A DNA stretch of 5,214 nt. Origin: an uncultured Clostridium sp. Lineage in GTDB: Bacteria > Bacillota > Clostridia > UBA1212 > UBA1255. Shown one piece after another: positions 1 to 5,214 of this stretch. Both the position numbers and the translations under genes were made by a program. The notes below the pieces were generated by a model. The model saw only the letters and a program-made list of their open reading frames with translations. It was not told where the DNA came from and did not search any database. The first letter of the stretch is position 1. Every line of letters begins with the position of its first letter. The stretch lies in contig USLW01000177.1 of NCBI GenBank assembly GCA_900555605.1, forward strand, positions 1 to 5,214, in the 5' to 3' direction.

Positions 1-73
1 CGTACTCCTTTCTGCCTGCCTCGATCTGGGCCTCGGCATCATCCAGCTGGGCCTTTGCATCGGCCAGCTGCAC
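1..73 (-). other. Coiled-coil-like segment joined in frame to FolD (possible chimera)
   Basis: About 24 codons encode an Ala/Gln/Asp/Glu/Lys-rich heptad-like sequence (QLADAKAQLDDAEAQIEAG). Such repeats are common in the long extracytoplasmic coiled coils of FtsX-like ABC transporter permeases, and are not known in FolD. By hand count the first 70 bases are about 63% GC, and about 75% of these codons end in G or C. The FolD part is about 43% by the same measure. The breakpoint is near 65-79, where GTGCAGCTG could also encode the VQL of the FolD motif VQLPLP, so short shared sequence may have guided the join. The source protein cannot be identified from so short a piece. Confidence 0.55.
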
Positions 74-316
74 GTCAATGACCTCCAGCAGCTTTGCCTC
101 AGGGGTTTCTTCCGGCAGCGCAATTTCTAATGATTTGATACCGGTTTCTGTACAGGACTTGATTTTATTTCTCACGTATACTTTTGAAGCGGGATTTTCT
201 CCCACAATTACAACTGCGAGACACGGCTGTGTTCCGGCGGCGGTTAATTCCGCGGCCTGCGCAGCAATTTCTTTTTTTATTCTTGCTGATACTGCCTTTC
301 CGTCAATGGTCATCAT
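1..316 (-). CDS. folD: FolD N-terminal part (methylene-THF dehydrogenase/cyclohydrolase), partial, running into a non-FolD sequence
   Basis: FolD is a cytosolic bifunctional enzyme that interconverts 5,10-methylene-THF and 10-formyl-THF in one-carbon metabolism. The frame gives 105 residues from ATG 316 and has no stop before the window edge. Residues 1-81 fit the family: IDGKAVSARIK near the N-terminus, LAVVIVGENPAS (33-44), then YVRNK with the catalytic Tyr47 and Lys51. The family next expects an LNADPxVxGILVQLPLP-like stretch; here, from about residue 82, the sequence is instead VQLADAKAQLDDAEAQIEAG, which is not FolD. The NADP-binding C-terminal domain is absent from the window. A second ATG at 313 is possible, but 316 has the better ribosome-site spacing. 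The gene lies 114 bp after the ftsK stop on the same strand, with no clear promoter of its own. The FolD identity of the first 81 residues is strong; whether this chimeric frame exists in a genome is doubtful. Confidence 0.85.
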   Translation of the reverse strand, partial: MMTIDGKAVSARIKKEIAAQAAELTAAGTQPCLAVVIVGENPASKVYVRNKIKSCTETGIKSLEIALPEETPEAKLLEVIDVQLADAKAQLDDAEAQIEAGRKEY

Positions 317-325
317 ACGGATGCT

Positions 326-332
326 TCCTCCC
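326..332 (-). promoter_or_regulatory. folD ribosome binding site
   Basis: Minus-strand GGGAGGA lies 9 nt before ATG 316 and 12 nt before ATG 313, which favours the first ATG. The adjoining TATAAG on the same strand resembles a -10 box, but it abuts this site and has no -35 partner, so it is not called as a promoter. Confidence 0.7.
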
Positions 333-430
333 TTATATCGCGTTTCTATGCTGTTTTATCTTTATGATTGCCCATGCTGCTTTTTGCGGACTGTTGTCCC
401 GTCCCTATGCACCTCCCGGCGGAGGAGCCG

Positions 431-2887
431 CTATGAAAGCAGGTCCTCCGGTATTTCGGAGACAAGTACGTGTCTTGGGTTGTTGCCGTCTTTCACGCTG
501 ATGATGCCGTGTGCTTCCATCTGGTCCACTAATCTGGCGGCACGGCTGTAACCTACGCCCAATCTTCGCTGGAGATAGGAGGCAGAGACCTGCTTTGTTT
601 CGATGGCGATTTCAATGGCAGGAATCAACAGCTCGTCGTCAGAGGAAGAAAAACCGCCCTTTTTACCGCCGCGTTCTGCTGCCGCCGCATTTACCTCATC
701 GTTGACACTTTCGTTATAGCTCACTTCGCCTGAGGTTGCTTTCAGATAGTCAACCACATCCTCCACCTCTTTATCGGAAACAAAGCCGCCCTGTACACGT
801 ACGGCCTTCATGCTTCCCACCGGATAAAACAGCAGGTCCCCGCGGCCCAGCAGTTTTTCCGCGCCCATATAATCCAATATCGTACGGGAGTCAACCTGTG
901 AGGCGACCTTAAACGCAATCCGGGAAGGGATATTCGACTTGATCAGGCCGGTGATGACGTCTACGGACGGCCGCTGGGTCGCTACCACGAGATGAATTCC
1001 GGCGGCTCTGGCCTTTTGGGCGATCCGGTTAATGGAGTCTTCTACCGTGTCTCTGGCCACCATCATAAGGTCCGCAAGCTCATCAATAATAATTACGATA
1101 CGCGGAAGCCGTTCATATCCGCGTTCCGCGGCGCCGGCGTTATAGGAGACGATGTCTCGGATCCCCTGCTGTGCAAAGGATTTATAACGGTTTTCCATTT
1201 CCTGCACGGCCCAGGATAGGGCGGCGGCGGCTTTTTTCGGCTCGGTTACCACAGGAATCAGCAGATGCGGGATTCCGTTATAGATTCCCAGCTCCACGAC
1301 CTTTGGGTCGATCATGATCAGCCTGACGTCATTCGGAGAGGATTTGAACAGCAGACTGATAATCAGACAGTTGATACATACGCTCTTTCCGGAGCCGGTG
1401 GCGCCCGCAATCAGGAGATGAGGCATTTTTGCAATATCCGCCACAACCGGCTCTCCGGAGATATCCTCTCCGAGGCAAAAAGCAAGTCCTGATTTATGAT
1501 TTAAAAAAGCGTTGGAGTCAATGAGATCCCTTAAATATACCGTCCGGATTTCCTTATTTGGAATTTCTATGCCGATGGCAGCCTTTCCGGGAATGGGGGC
1601 TTCAATCCGAATTCCGGGCGCAGCCAGATTTAATGCAATATCATCGGATAAATTTTTAATACGGCTTACCTTTACGCCGGAGTGGGGCTGAAGCTCGTAT
1701 CTGGTTACGGAGGGGCCTCTTGAAATATGGATTACTTTTGCTTCAATTCCAAAGCTGAGCATAACTTCTTCCAGCTTCTTCGCAACTTTCGTCGCATAGG
1801 AACGCTGCTTTTCATGCGTGCCTCGTTCTTCCGCCACACTGTTCAGCAATGAAAACGGCGGTTTATCATAATGAAATGCATTTTGACTGGTAACCAGAGA
1901 AACCTCTGCTTTTGTATCAGATGGTTTGAGGGGTGCGCAAGCAGGCATCCGTCCGTCTGTCTCAGTCCGGAGCAGGCCGTTCTCTGCATCAGAATCTGCA
2001 AAGACGCCGGATTCTGCAGACTGCCCGAATTGTGCAAATGGAGCAGCCTGTTCCGCTTCTTCCTGTACATCCTGCGTCCGGCGTTTTCTGTCGGAGGAGA
2101 CAAAAACAATTTCTTCCGCTTCCTCAGAACCGAGGTCAAAATCGACATCGTCCTCTTCATCCGGATCCTCCGGAGCTTTTGATTGGATATTGGTACGCGC
2201 TTTAGTGCCTGTGCTGCGCTCTCCGTATGAAAAGGAGGCCGGCTTGGCTTTCTTCGGGTGATCATTCCGAAAACGCTTATGTACTTTTTGCACCCAGGTT
2301 TTTGAGGTAGTGAATGCATCCGCGGTTTTTTTTGCAAAACTGACGAGGGATAATGAAAATAACAGCATGGCGCATATAATTGTGGCAGGAGTCAAAATCA
2401 CGAAGGCTCCCGGTCTTGCCACGTATTTTTGAAGCAGAATGCTAAGTCCGCCGCCGAAGATTCCGCCTGTTTCGCTGGTCCAGAGGGCTTCTAAAACTGC
2501 GCCGAAGGACTGATAATGCGTATTCTCCGCATTATATGCGAAGGTATACACCAGCGCGGACAGAAATAACAGAAAACCGGCGAATAATAAGCAGTTGTGG
2601 AGGCGCAGCAGCGATTCCATTGTTCCCCGCAGCATCCGCCAAGAGAGTACAAAAAGCATAGCCAATAATAGCACGGTAGTCAGCTGACCAAAGAGACCAT
2701 ATAAAATGGACCGGATCAGATTTCCAACAGTACCTGCCTTGCCGAATAAAGATAGAATTACAAAAATTCCTGCCGCAAACAAAATGACTGCAATAATTTC
2801 TTTATAGCTTTTGGATTTCCTAATTGTGACTTCCTTTGCAGCCGGCTTCTTGCCTGTATTTTTCTTTTGTTTCTGATTCCCCGCCAC
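431..2887 (-). CDS. ftsK: FtsK/SpoIIIE family DNA translocase
   Basis: This is a membrane-anchored hexameric ATPase that pumps double-stranded DNA through the division or sporulation septum. In spore formers it moves the chromosome into the forespore. The 818 residues are close to B. subtilis SpoIIIE (just under 800). A Lys-rich N-terminus is followed by four predicted membrane segments (about 30-49, 62-85, 97-118, 160-184) and a low-complexity acidic linker (about 190-350, with DPDEEDDVDFD near 241). The motor domain carries Walker A GATGSGKS (495-502), DPKVVELG (527-534), Walker B IVIIIDELAD (597-606) and ATQRPS (636-641). A C-terminal winged-helix gamma domain (about 750-818, YLQRRLGVGYSRAARLVDQM) reads DNA polarity. 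All key ATPase residues are present. GTG 2887 is chosen as start because it has a perfect ribosome site 7 nt away. The in-frame ATG at 2926 overlaps the -10 box, and the one at 3109 lies upstream of the promoter. With spoVS adjacent, a SpoIIIE role is likely, but division and sporulation roles cannot be separated from sequence. Confidence 0.97.
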   Translation of the reverse strand: MAGNQKQKKNTGKKPAAKEVTIRKSKSYKEIIAVILFAAGIFVILSLFGKAGTVGNLIRSILYGLFGQLTTVLLLAMLFVLSWRMLRGTMESLLRLHNCLLFAGFLLFLSALVYTFAYNAENTHYQSFGAVLEALWTSETGGIFGGGLSILLQKYVARPGAFVILTPATIICAMLLFSLSLVSFAKKTADAFTTSKTWVQKVHKRFRNDHPKKAKPASFSYGERSTGTKARTNIQSKAPEDPDEEDDVDFDLGSEEAEEIVFVSSDRKRRTQDVQEEAEQAAPFAQFGQSAESGVFADSDAENGLLRTETDGRMPACAPLKPSDTKAEVSLVTSQNAFHYDKPPFSLLNSVAEERGTHEKQRSYATKVAKKLEEVMLSFGIEAKVIHISRGPSVTRYELQPHSGVKVSRIKNLSDDIALNLAAPGIRIEAPIPGKAAIGIEIPNKEIRTVYLRDLIDSNAFLNHKSGLAFCLGEDISGEPVVADIAKMPHLLIAGATGSGKSVCINCLIISLLFKSSPNDVRLIMIDPKVVELGIYNGIPHLLIPVVTEPKKAAAALSWAVQEMENRYKSFAQQGIRDIVSYNAGAAERGYERLPRIVIIIDELADLMMVARDTVEDSINRIAQKARAAGIHLVVATQRPSVDVITGLIKSNIPSRIAFKVASQVDSRTILDYMGAEKLLGRGDLLFYPVGSMKAVRVQGGFVSDKEVEDVVDYLKATSGEVSYNESVNDEVNAAAAERGGKKGGFSSSDDELLIPAIEIAIETKQVSASYLQRRLGVGYSRAARLVDQMEAHGIISVKDGNNPRHVLVSEIPEDLLS

Positions 2888-2894
2888 GCGCGTT

Positions 2895-2901
2895 CCTCCT
2901 T
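2895..2901 (-). promoter_or_regulatory. ftsK ribosome binding site (decides a GTG start)
   Basis: Minus-strand AAGGAGG is a near-perfect Shine-Dalgarno sequence 7 nt upstream of GTG 2887. Neither upstream in-frame ATG (2926 or 3109) has an equivalent site, so this element decides the translation start. Confidence 0.85.
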
Positions 2902-2924
2902 GGTCTGTAAAATACGCCAGACTC

Positions 2925-2952
2925 ATTATATCTGATTCTGTCTTTTTTTCAA
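2925..2952 (-). promoter_or_regulatory. Sigma-A type promoter of ftsK
   Basis: On the minus strand, TTGAAA (2952-2947) and a consensus TATAAT (2930-2925) are separated by 16 bp. Transcription would start near 2918, leaving a leader of about 30 nt that contains the AAGGAGG site. The ATG at 2926-2924 overlaps the -10 hexamer and so is unlikely to be translated from this message. A housekeeping promoter fits a gene also needed in vegetative growth. Confidence 0.75.
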
Positions 2953-3093
2953 GGTTTTCCGGCAGGATTTTAAGCGCAGGGCCGAATGGCTGCCGGAGGC
3001 AGCGGCAGATGAATTCGAAAAGAATCGCAGCGCAGAGCTGATTCCGGCATTTGCTTTGCTTTTGGTACATGAAATATTGCGCCAAAAGCGCAG

Positions 3094-3126
3094 CGCCCCG
3101 GATCCGCATTCTGCGGGCCCGGGGCG
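3094..3126 (-). terminator. GC-rich hairpin downstream of spoVS, probable terminator
   Basis: CGCCCCGG (3094-3101) pairs with CCGGGGCG (3119-3126). An inner CCGCA/TGCGG stem continues it across a mismatch and a wobble to a 3-nt loop (3109-3111). It begins 24 nt past the spoVS stop. The following minus-strand sequence has only a short T run (CTGCGCTTTTGG), so it is not a textbook intrinsic terminator. Its place before the ftsK promoter suggests it ends the spoVS transcript. Confidence 0.55.
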
Positions 3127-3149
3127 TCGGTCCGGTGTTTCTGTATCAA

Positions 3150-3434
3150 CTAACACATTGCGTAGTTACGCGTTTGTTTCGGCTCTACCATAAGCCTGAT
3201 TGCCGTGCGCTCCTCGCCGTCGATATAAATGTCGGCAAACGCAGGGATACATACTAAATCAATTCCGGTCGGTGCAAGAAACCCTCTTGAAATCGCAACC
3301 GCTTTTACTGCCTGATTCAATGCCCCTGCTCCGATTGCCTGGATTTCCGCGCCGCCTGTTTCCCGCACCACGCCTGCCAGCGCCCCTGCAACCGAATTTG
3401 GATTTGATTTTGCTGAAACCTTTAACACATCCAT
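3150..3434 (-). CDS. spoVS: Stage V sporulation protein S (SpoVS)
   Basis: SpoVS is a small, highly conserved nucleic-acid-binding-like protein. In B. subtilis it is sigma-H dependent and needed for normal progress through stage V (coat assembly and core dehydration). The 94 residues match the family almost end to end: VLKVSAKSNPNSVAGALAGV at the N-terminus, AEIQAIGAGALNQAVKAVAI (29-48), then GIDLVCIPAFADI and IDGEERTAIRLMVEP. The protein is about 8 residues longer than the 86-residue B. subtilis form, with an extra C-terminal tail, KQTRNYAMC. ATG 3434 has a strong ribosome site. The gene appears monocistronic, with a hairpin after it and the separate ftsK promoter downstream. I could not find a convincing sigma-H or sigma-A promoter upstream. 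Identity is secure. Confidence 0.97.
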   Translation of the reverse strand: MDVLKVSAKSNPNSVAGALAGVVRETGGAEIQAIGAGALNQAVKAVAISRGFLAPTGIDLVCIPAFADIYIDGEERTAIRLMVEPKQTRNYAMC

Positions 3435-3441
3435 ACTTGTT

Positions 3442-3447
3442 CCTCCT
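3442..3447 (-). promoter_or_regulatory. spoVS ribosome binding site
   Basis: Minus-strand AGGAGG, within GAGGAGGA, lies 7 nt before ATG 3434, which is ideal spacing and confirms the start. Confidence 0.8.
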
Positions 3448-3482
3448 CATTCCTGTAATGGATAACTGATGAATAAGATTGC

Positions 3483-3498
3483 TAAGAGAAATCTCTTA
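3483..3498. repeat. Perfect 7-bp inverted repeat in the spoVS leader
   Basis: TAAGAGA and TCTCTTA flank a 2-bp AA centre. The repeat sits 49-64 bp upstream of the spoVS start. It could be an operator dyad for a dimeric regulator, or a small hairpin in the 5' leader. It is AT-rich and not followed by a T tract, so it is not a terminator. No known box, such as the Spo0A TGTCGAA box, is present nearby. Confidence 0.4.
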
Positions 3499-3740
3499 TG
3501 CTTATATGATACAGCATATGCCGAAAAAAGCTATTATTTCCCAAACCTTCTCATATCCGGAATCTCTGAAAAGTGCTTAAGAAACGCAAAAAAATAAGTT
3601 GAAAAAATTTTGGAGCAAGGGAAAACTTCCCATTTTATTTCCCGAGCGTACCAGGTGGAATCCGGCAGGCTGATGTCGGACTGCGCAGCAGCACGGAAGA
3701 AGCCGAAAGGAAAAGCATTTGTTGTTTTTTTTAGGAAAAT

Positions 3741-3769
3741 TTGCGTCTTCTCCCGTTTTGTTATATACT
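3741..3769 (+). promoter_or_regulatory. Candidate sigma-A promoter for the membrane-protein gene
   Basis: TTGCGT (3741-3746) and TATACT (3764-3769) are separated by 17 bp. A T run and A-rich sequence lie just upstream. Transcription would begin near 3776, giving a leader of roughly 150 nt before ATG 3925. The -10 has one mismatch to consensus and the -35 is only moderate. Confidence 0.45.
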
Positions 3770-3862
3770 AACTTTTGATAAAGAATTCCTACGATTATTA
3801 CTGATCGGCTGTTTTCCCGGTGTCCCTGTATGACGTTGATCCGCAGGGCAGAGGCGGATGGC

Positions 3863-3928
3863 ATGACAGCAGATATCACGCAGTATGCAGCGCCGTATCC
3901 CGGACGGAAAAGAGGAGGAAGTTTATGA
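3863..3928 (+). CDS. Possible 21-codon leader ORF overlapping the next start
   Basis: The ATG at 3863 follows GAGGCGG (3851-3857) with a 5-nt gap. It opens a 21-residue frame (MTADITQYAAPYPG..., ending KRGGSL). Its TGA (3926-3928) overlaps the ATG of the next gene as ATGA, the arrangement typical of translational coupling. The frame extends upstream without a stop to 3782, including another ATG at 3830 that lacks a ribosome site. The peptide matches nothing I know. It may be a chance frame, a coupling leader, or the tail of a decayed gene. The downstream gene has its own strong ribosome site, so coupling is not required. Confidence 0.2.
   Translation: MTADITQYAAPYPGRKRGGSL
3913..3918 (+). 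promoter_or_regulatory. Ribosome binding site of the membrane-protein gene
   Basis: AGGAGG, within AGAGGAGGAA, lies 6 nt before ATG 3925 and fixes this start over the in-frame ATG four codons later. Confidence 0.8.
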
Positions 3929-5214
3929 AAAAGCAAATGCGGCAAAATGATTCTCGTGACCGGCTTCGGCCGGAGCGGCTTCATTCCGAGATCAAACATG
4001 CGCTCTCTCCGTATTTAAGAAAAATGCGGCGGGAGGCTCTGCTGAAAGCCGCTGCCGCCGGCGCCTGCTGCGGGGCTTCAGGAGGACTGCTGATCGTCGG
4101 CGCTTCCTTTTTATTACCCTGTCGGATTCCCTTTTTGTACGGATGGATGGCGGCCGTTGGGATCACGCTGATGGCGGCGTTTTTATTTTACCTGCATAAG
4201 CGTCCCGGCTTACGGGAGGTTGCGCGAAGGCTGGATCAAGCCGGCATGCATGAACGGGTGAGCACCATGCTGCAGTATGCGGAAGCAGAGAATGCCTTCT
4301 GCCGCCTGCAGAGAGCGGATACCATCCGAAAACTGCAGGATTTCTCTCCAAAGCAAATGCGTATGCACATTTCCGCCGGTTTAGCCGCCGCCTGTCTTGT
4401 GCTGACGGCTGCGTTTACTGTAATGGGCTTTCTGCCGAATCAAAATCAGCAGGCCATTGCGGCACAGGAAAAACAAGAGCAGCTGACCGCGGAGCAGACA
4501 AAAGAATTGCTGGAGCAGTTAAAGAAAAAGGTGGAGGAAGCAAAGCTGCCGGCGGAGCTGAAAGAACAGGCGGACACCATTTTGGACCGACTCGGAGAGG
4601 CGCTTGCAGAGGCGTCGCCTGCAACTGAGAAGCTGGCTCAAATCAGCCAAGCGTCTGAGCAGCTGGACCGGCTGATAGAGAAAGCCCGGGGGGCTGAACG
4701 CAAGGATGCGGGAGATCGTTTGCAGCAGGCGGCGGATACGGCCGGCTTGCCCGAATCAGATGCGCTCCGGAAATTAGCGGAAGCCATTGAATCCGGGGAT
4801 CAGAGTAAAATACAGGAATCTGCGGATGGCTTGCAGAAAGCCCTGCAGGAGTTAGCAAAGAACGGCAATACAGAGCAACTGAAAGAAAGACTTGAGACAC
4901 TTTCCGAGGTAACCGGACAGGCGGCCGGCCAAATGAAGGATCATTTATTTAAGGAAGCCATAAAGGAATTATCAGATGCATTAAAAGATCTGGAAAATAA
5001 GCTTGCCTCCGGCGAGGTTCCCGAGAATCTCGAACAGCTGATAGAGGACGCCTTGTCATCTGCTGCAGAGACACTTCAAGACAGCGTATCGGAACAGACA
5101 GAACAGCAGCGCACGCTTCATGCTCTACTGCAGCAGCTGAAACAAAATGAGCTGAACGCGCAGAAAGACGGCGACCGGACCGGAGAACAGCAAAGCGGCG
5201 AGGGTCAGGGCAGC
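3925..5214 (+). CDS. Unrecognised three-TM membrane protein with long helical extracytoplasmic domain, partial
   Basis: The frame gives 430 residues and is open at the window end. The N-terminus is basic, then come two predicted membrane helices (about 41-64 and 68-90) and a cytoplasmic stretch of about 60 residues with GLREVARRLDQAGMHERVST (95-114). A third helix follows (about 151-170). The charge pattern puts the long C-terminal part outside the membrane. That part (171 onward) is almost all predicted helix, rich in Glu, Gln, Lys, Ala and Leu with coiled-coil character, and lacks a visible catalytic motif. The last residues (GEQQSGEGQGS) begin a Gly/Ser/Gln-rich low-complexity stretch. Three membrane helices, an LDxxGxxERVSTML-like motif and a helical tail recall uncharacterised proteins (distantly like DUF4175) that can precede MoxR ATPase and DUF58 genes in Firmicutes. 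That link is inference, since no downstream gene is visible. The gene is divergent from spoVS. Coding status is near certain; function is unknown. Confidence 0.85.
   Translation, partial: MKKQMRQNDSRDRLRPERLHSEIKHALSPYLRKMRREALLKAAAAGACCGASGGLLIVGASFLLPCRIPFLYGWMAAVGITLMAAFLFYLHKRPGLREVARRLDQAGMHERVSTMLQYAEAENAFCRLQRADTIRKLQDFSPKQMRMHISAGLAAACLVLTAAFTVMGFLPNQNQQAIAAQEKQEQLTAEQTKELLEQLKKKVEEAKLPAELKEQADTILDRLGEALAEASPATEKLAQISQASEQLDRLIEKARGAERKDAGDRLQQAADTAGLPESDALRKLAEAIESGDQSKIQESADGLQKALQELAKNGNTEQLKERLETLSEVTGQAAGQMKDHLFKEAIKELSDALKDLENKLASGEVPENLEQLIEDALSSAAETLQDSVSEQTEQQRTLHALLQQLKQNELNAQKDGDRTGEQQSGEGQGS

Larger units (their letters stand above)
3449..3924. other. Divergent intergenic region between spoVS and the membrane-protein gene
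   Basis: About 475 bp without a confident gene. The left part is AT-rich and holds the inverted repeat at 3483-3498 and the CATATG-containing sequence near 3516. The middle has A/T tracts (3587-3610), a weak 5-bp hairpin GGGAA-AAC-TTCCC (3619-3631) followed by ATTTTATTT, and a T run at 3724-3732. The right part carries the candidate plus-strand promoter and a short leader. A minus-strand open frame from 3999 to 3577 spans much of the region, but it has no ribosome site, starts inside the plus-strand gene and gives an unconvincing Cys/Phe/Arg-rich product, so it is not called. No known riboswitch core, T-box or tRNA was recognised. Confidence 0.6.

Noticed and set aside
412..425. Small hairpin CCTCC-CGGC-GGAGG just after the ftsK stop, as a terminator
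   Set aside because: The stem is only 5 bp with no T tract on the minus strand, so read-through to folD is more likely.
78..551. Plus-strand open frame of about 157 codons
   Set aside because: It is antisense to folD and the 3' end of ftsK, both firmly identified, and has a Ser/Cys-rich product with no ribosome site.
1843..2337. Minus-strand open frame of 164 codons
   Set aside because: It is out of frame inside the ftsK linker. The product is Arg/Lys/Ser-rich and matches nothing; it is a shadow of ftsK.
2888..3109. Upstream extension of ftsK giving an 892-residue protein
   Set aside because: The extension lies upstream of a consensus promoter and contains Cys-rich sequence unlike FtsK N-termini. 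No ribosome site supports ATG 3109.
3619..3640. GGGAA-AAC-TTCCC hairpin followed by ATTTTATTT as a plus-strand terminator
   Set aside because: The stem is short and there is no identified plus-strand gene upstream for it to end.
3645..3680. AGGTGGAATCCGG resembling a T-box or cobalamin riboswitch core
   Set aside because: The T-box AGGGTGGTACCGCG match is poor, no terminator/antiterminator pair follows, and the other conserved cobalamin elements are missing.
3577..3999. Minus-strand open frame of 140 codons in the divergent region
   Set aside because: It begins inside the plus-strand membrane-protein gene, lacks a ribosome site, and the product is Cys/Phe/Arg-rich without recognisable domains.
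4643..4900. Minus-strand open frame of 85 codons, and neighbouring ones at 3981-4624
   Set aside because: They are antisense shadows of the plus-strand membrane-protein gene, whose frame is open for 430 codons with a strong ribosome site.

Overview
The window looks like chromosome of an endospore-forming Firmicute, most likely of class Clostridia. The evidence is a clear spoVS gene, an FtsK/SpoIIIE translocase of the type used in sporulation, strong AGGAGG-type ribosome binding sites, and medium GC content with mixed codon use. No tRNA, rRNA, insertion sequence, CRISPR array or phage gene is visible. Species and genome context cannot be read from the window.

Minus-strand half (1-3434): reading leftwards, the order is spoVS (3434-3150), ftsK/spoIIIE (2887-431) and the start of folD (316 to the window edge). 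spoVS and ftsK look like separate transcription units. A GC-rich hairpin (3094-3126) follows spoVS, and a good sigma-A type promoter (2925-2952) sits just before ftsK. That promoter also fixes the ftsK start at a GTG (2887), because the upstream in-frame ATG (2926) lies inside the -10 box. folD follows ftsK after 114 bp with its own ribosome binding site and no convincing terminator or promoter between them, so it is probably read from the ftsK message.

The oddest point is at the left edge. The folD frame matches the family for about 81 residues. It then changes, in frame, into an Ala/Gln/Asp/Glu-rich heptad-like sequence that is not FolD and has different base and codon composition. This is either an assembly chimera at a contig end or a real rearrangement.

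Middle (3435-3924): about 490 bp between spoVS and a divergent plus-strand gene. It holds the spoVS ribosome binding site, a perfect 7-bp inverted repeat in the spoVS leader, A/T tracts, a candidate sigma-A promoter for the plus-strand gene, and a possible 21-codon leader ORF whose stop overlaps the next start (ATGA).

Plus-strand half (3925-5214, open at the right edge): a large membrane protein with three predicted transmembrane segments followed by a long, mostly helical, charged domain that should lie outside the membrane. I do not recognise a named family with certainty. Its layout resembles uncharacterised membrane proteins that can accompany MoxR-type ATPase/DUF58 gene clusters, but the downstream genes are not in the window.

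No new defence or mobile system is evident. The points most worth checking are the FolD junction, the coupled mini-ORF and the unrecognised membrane protein.
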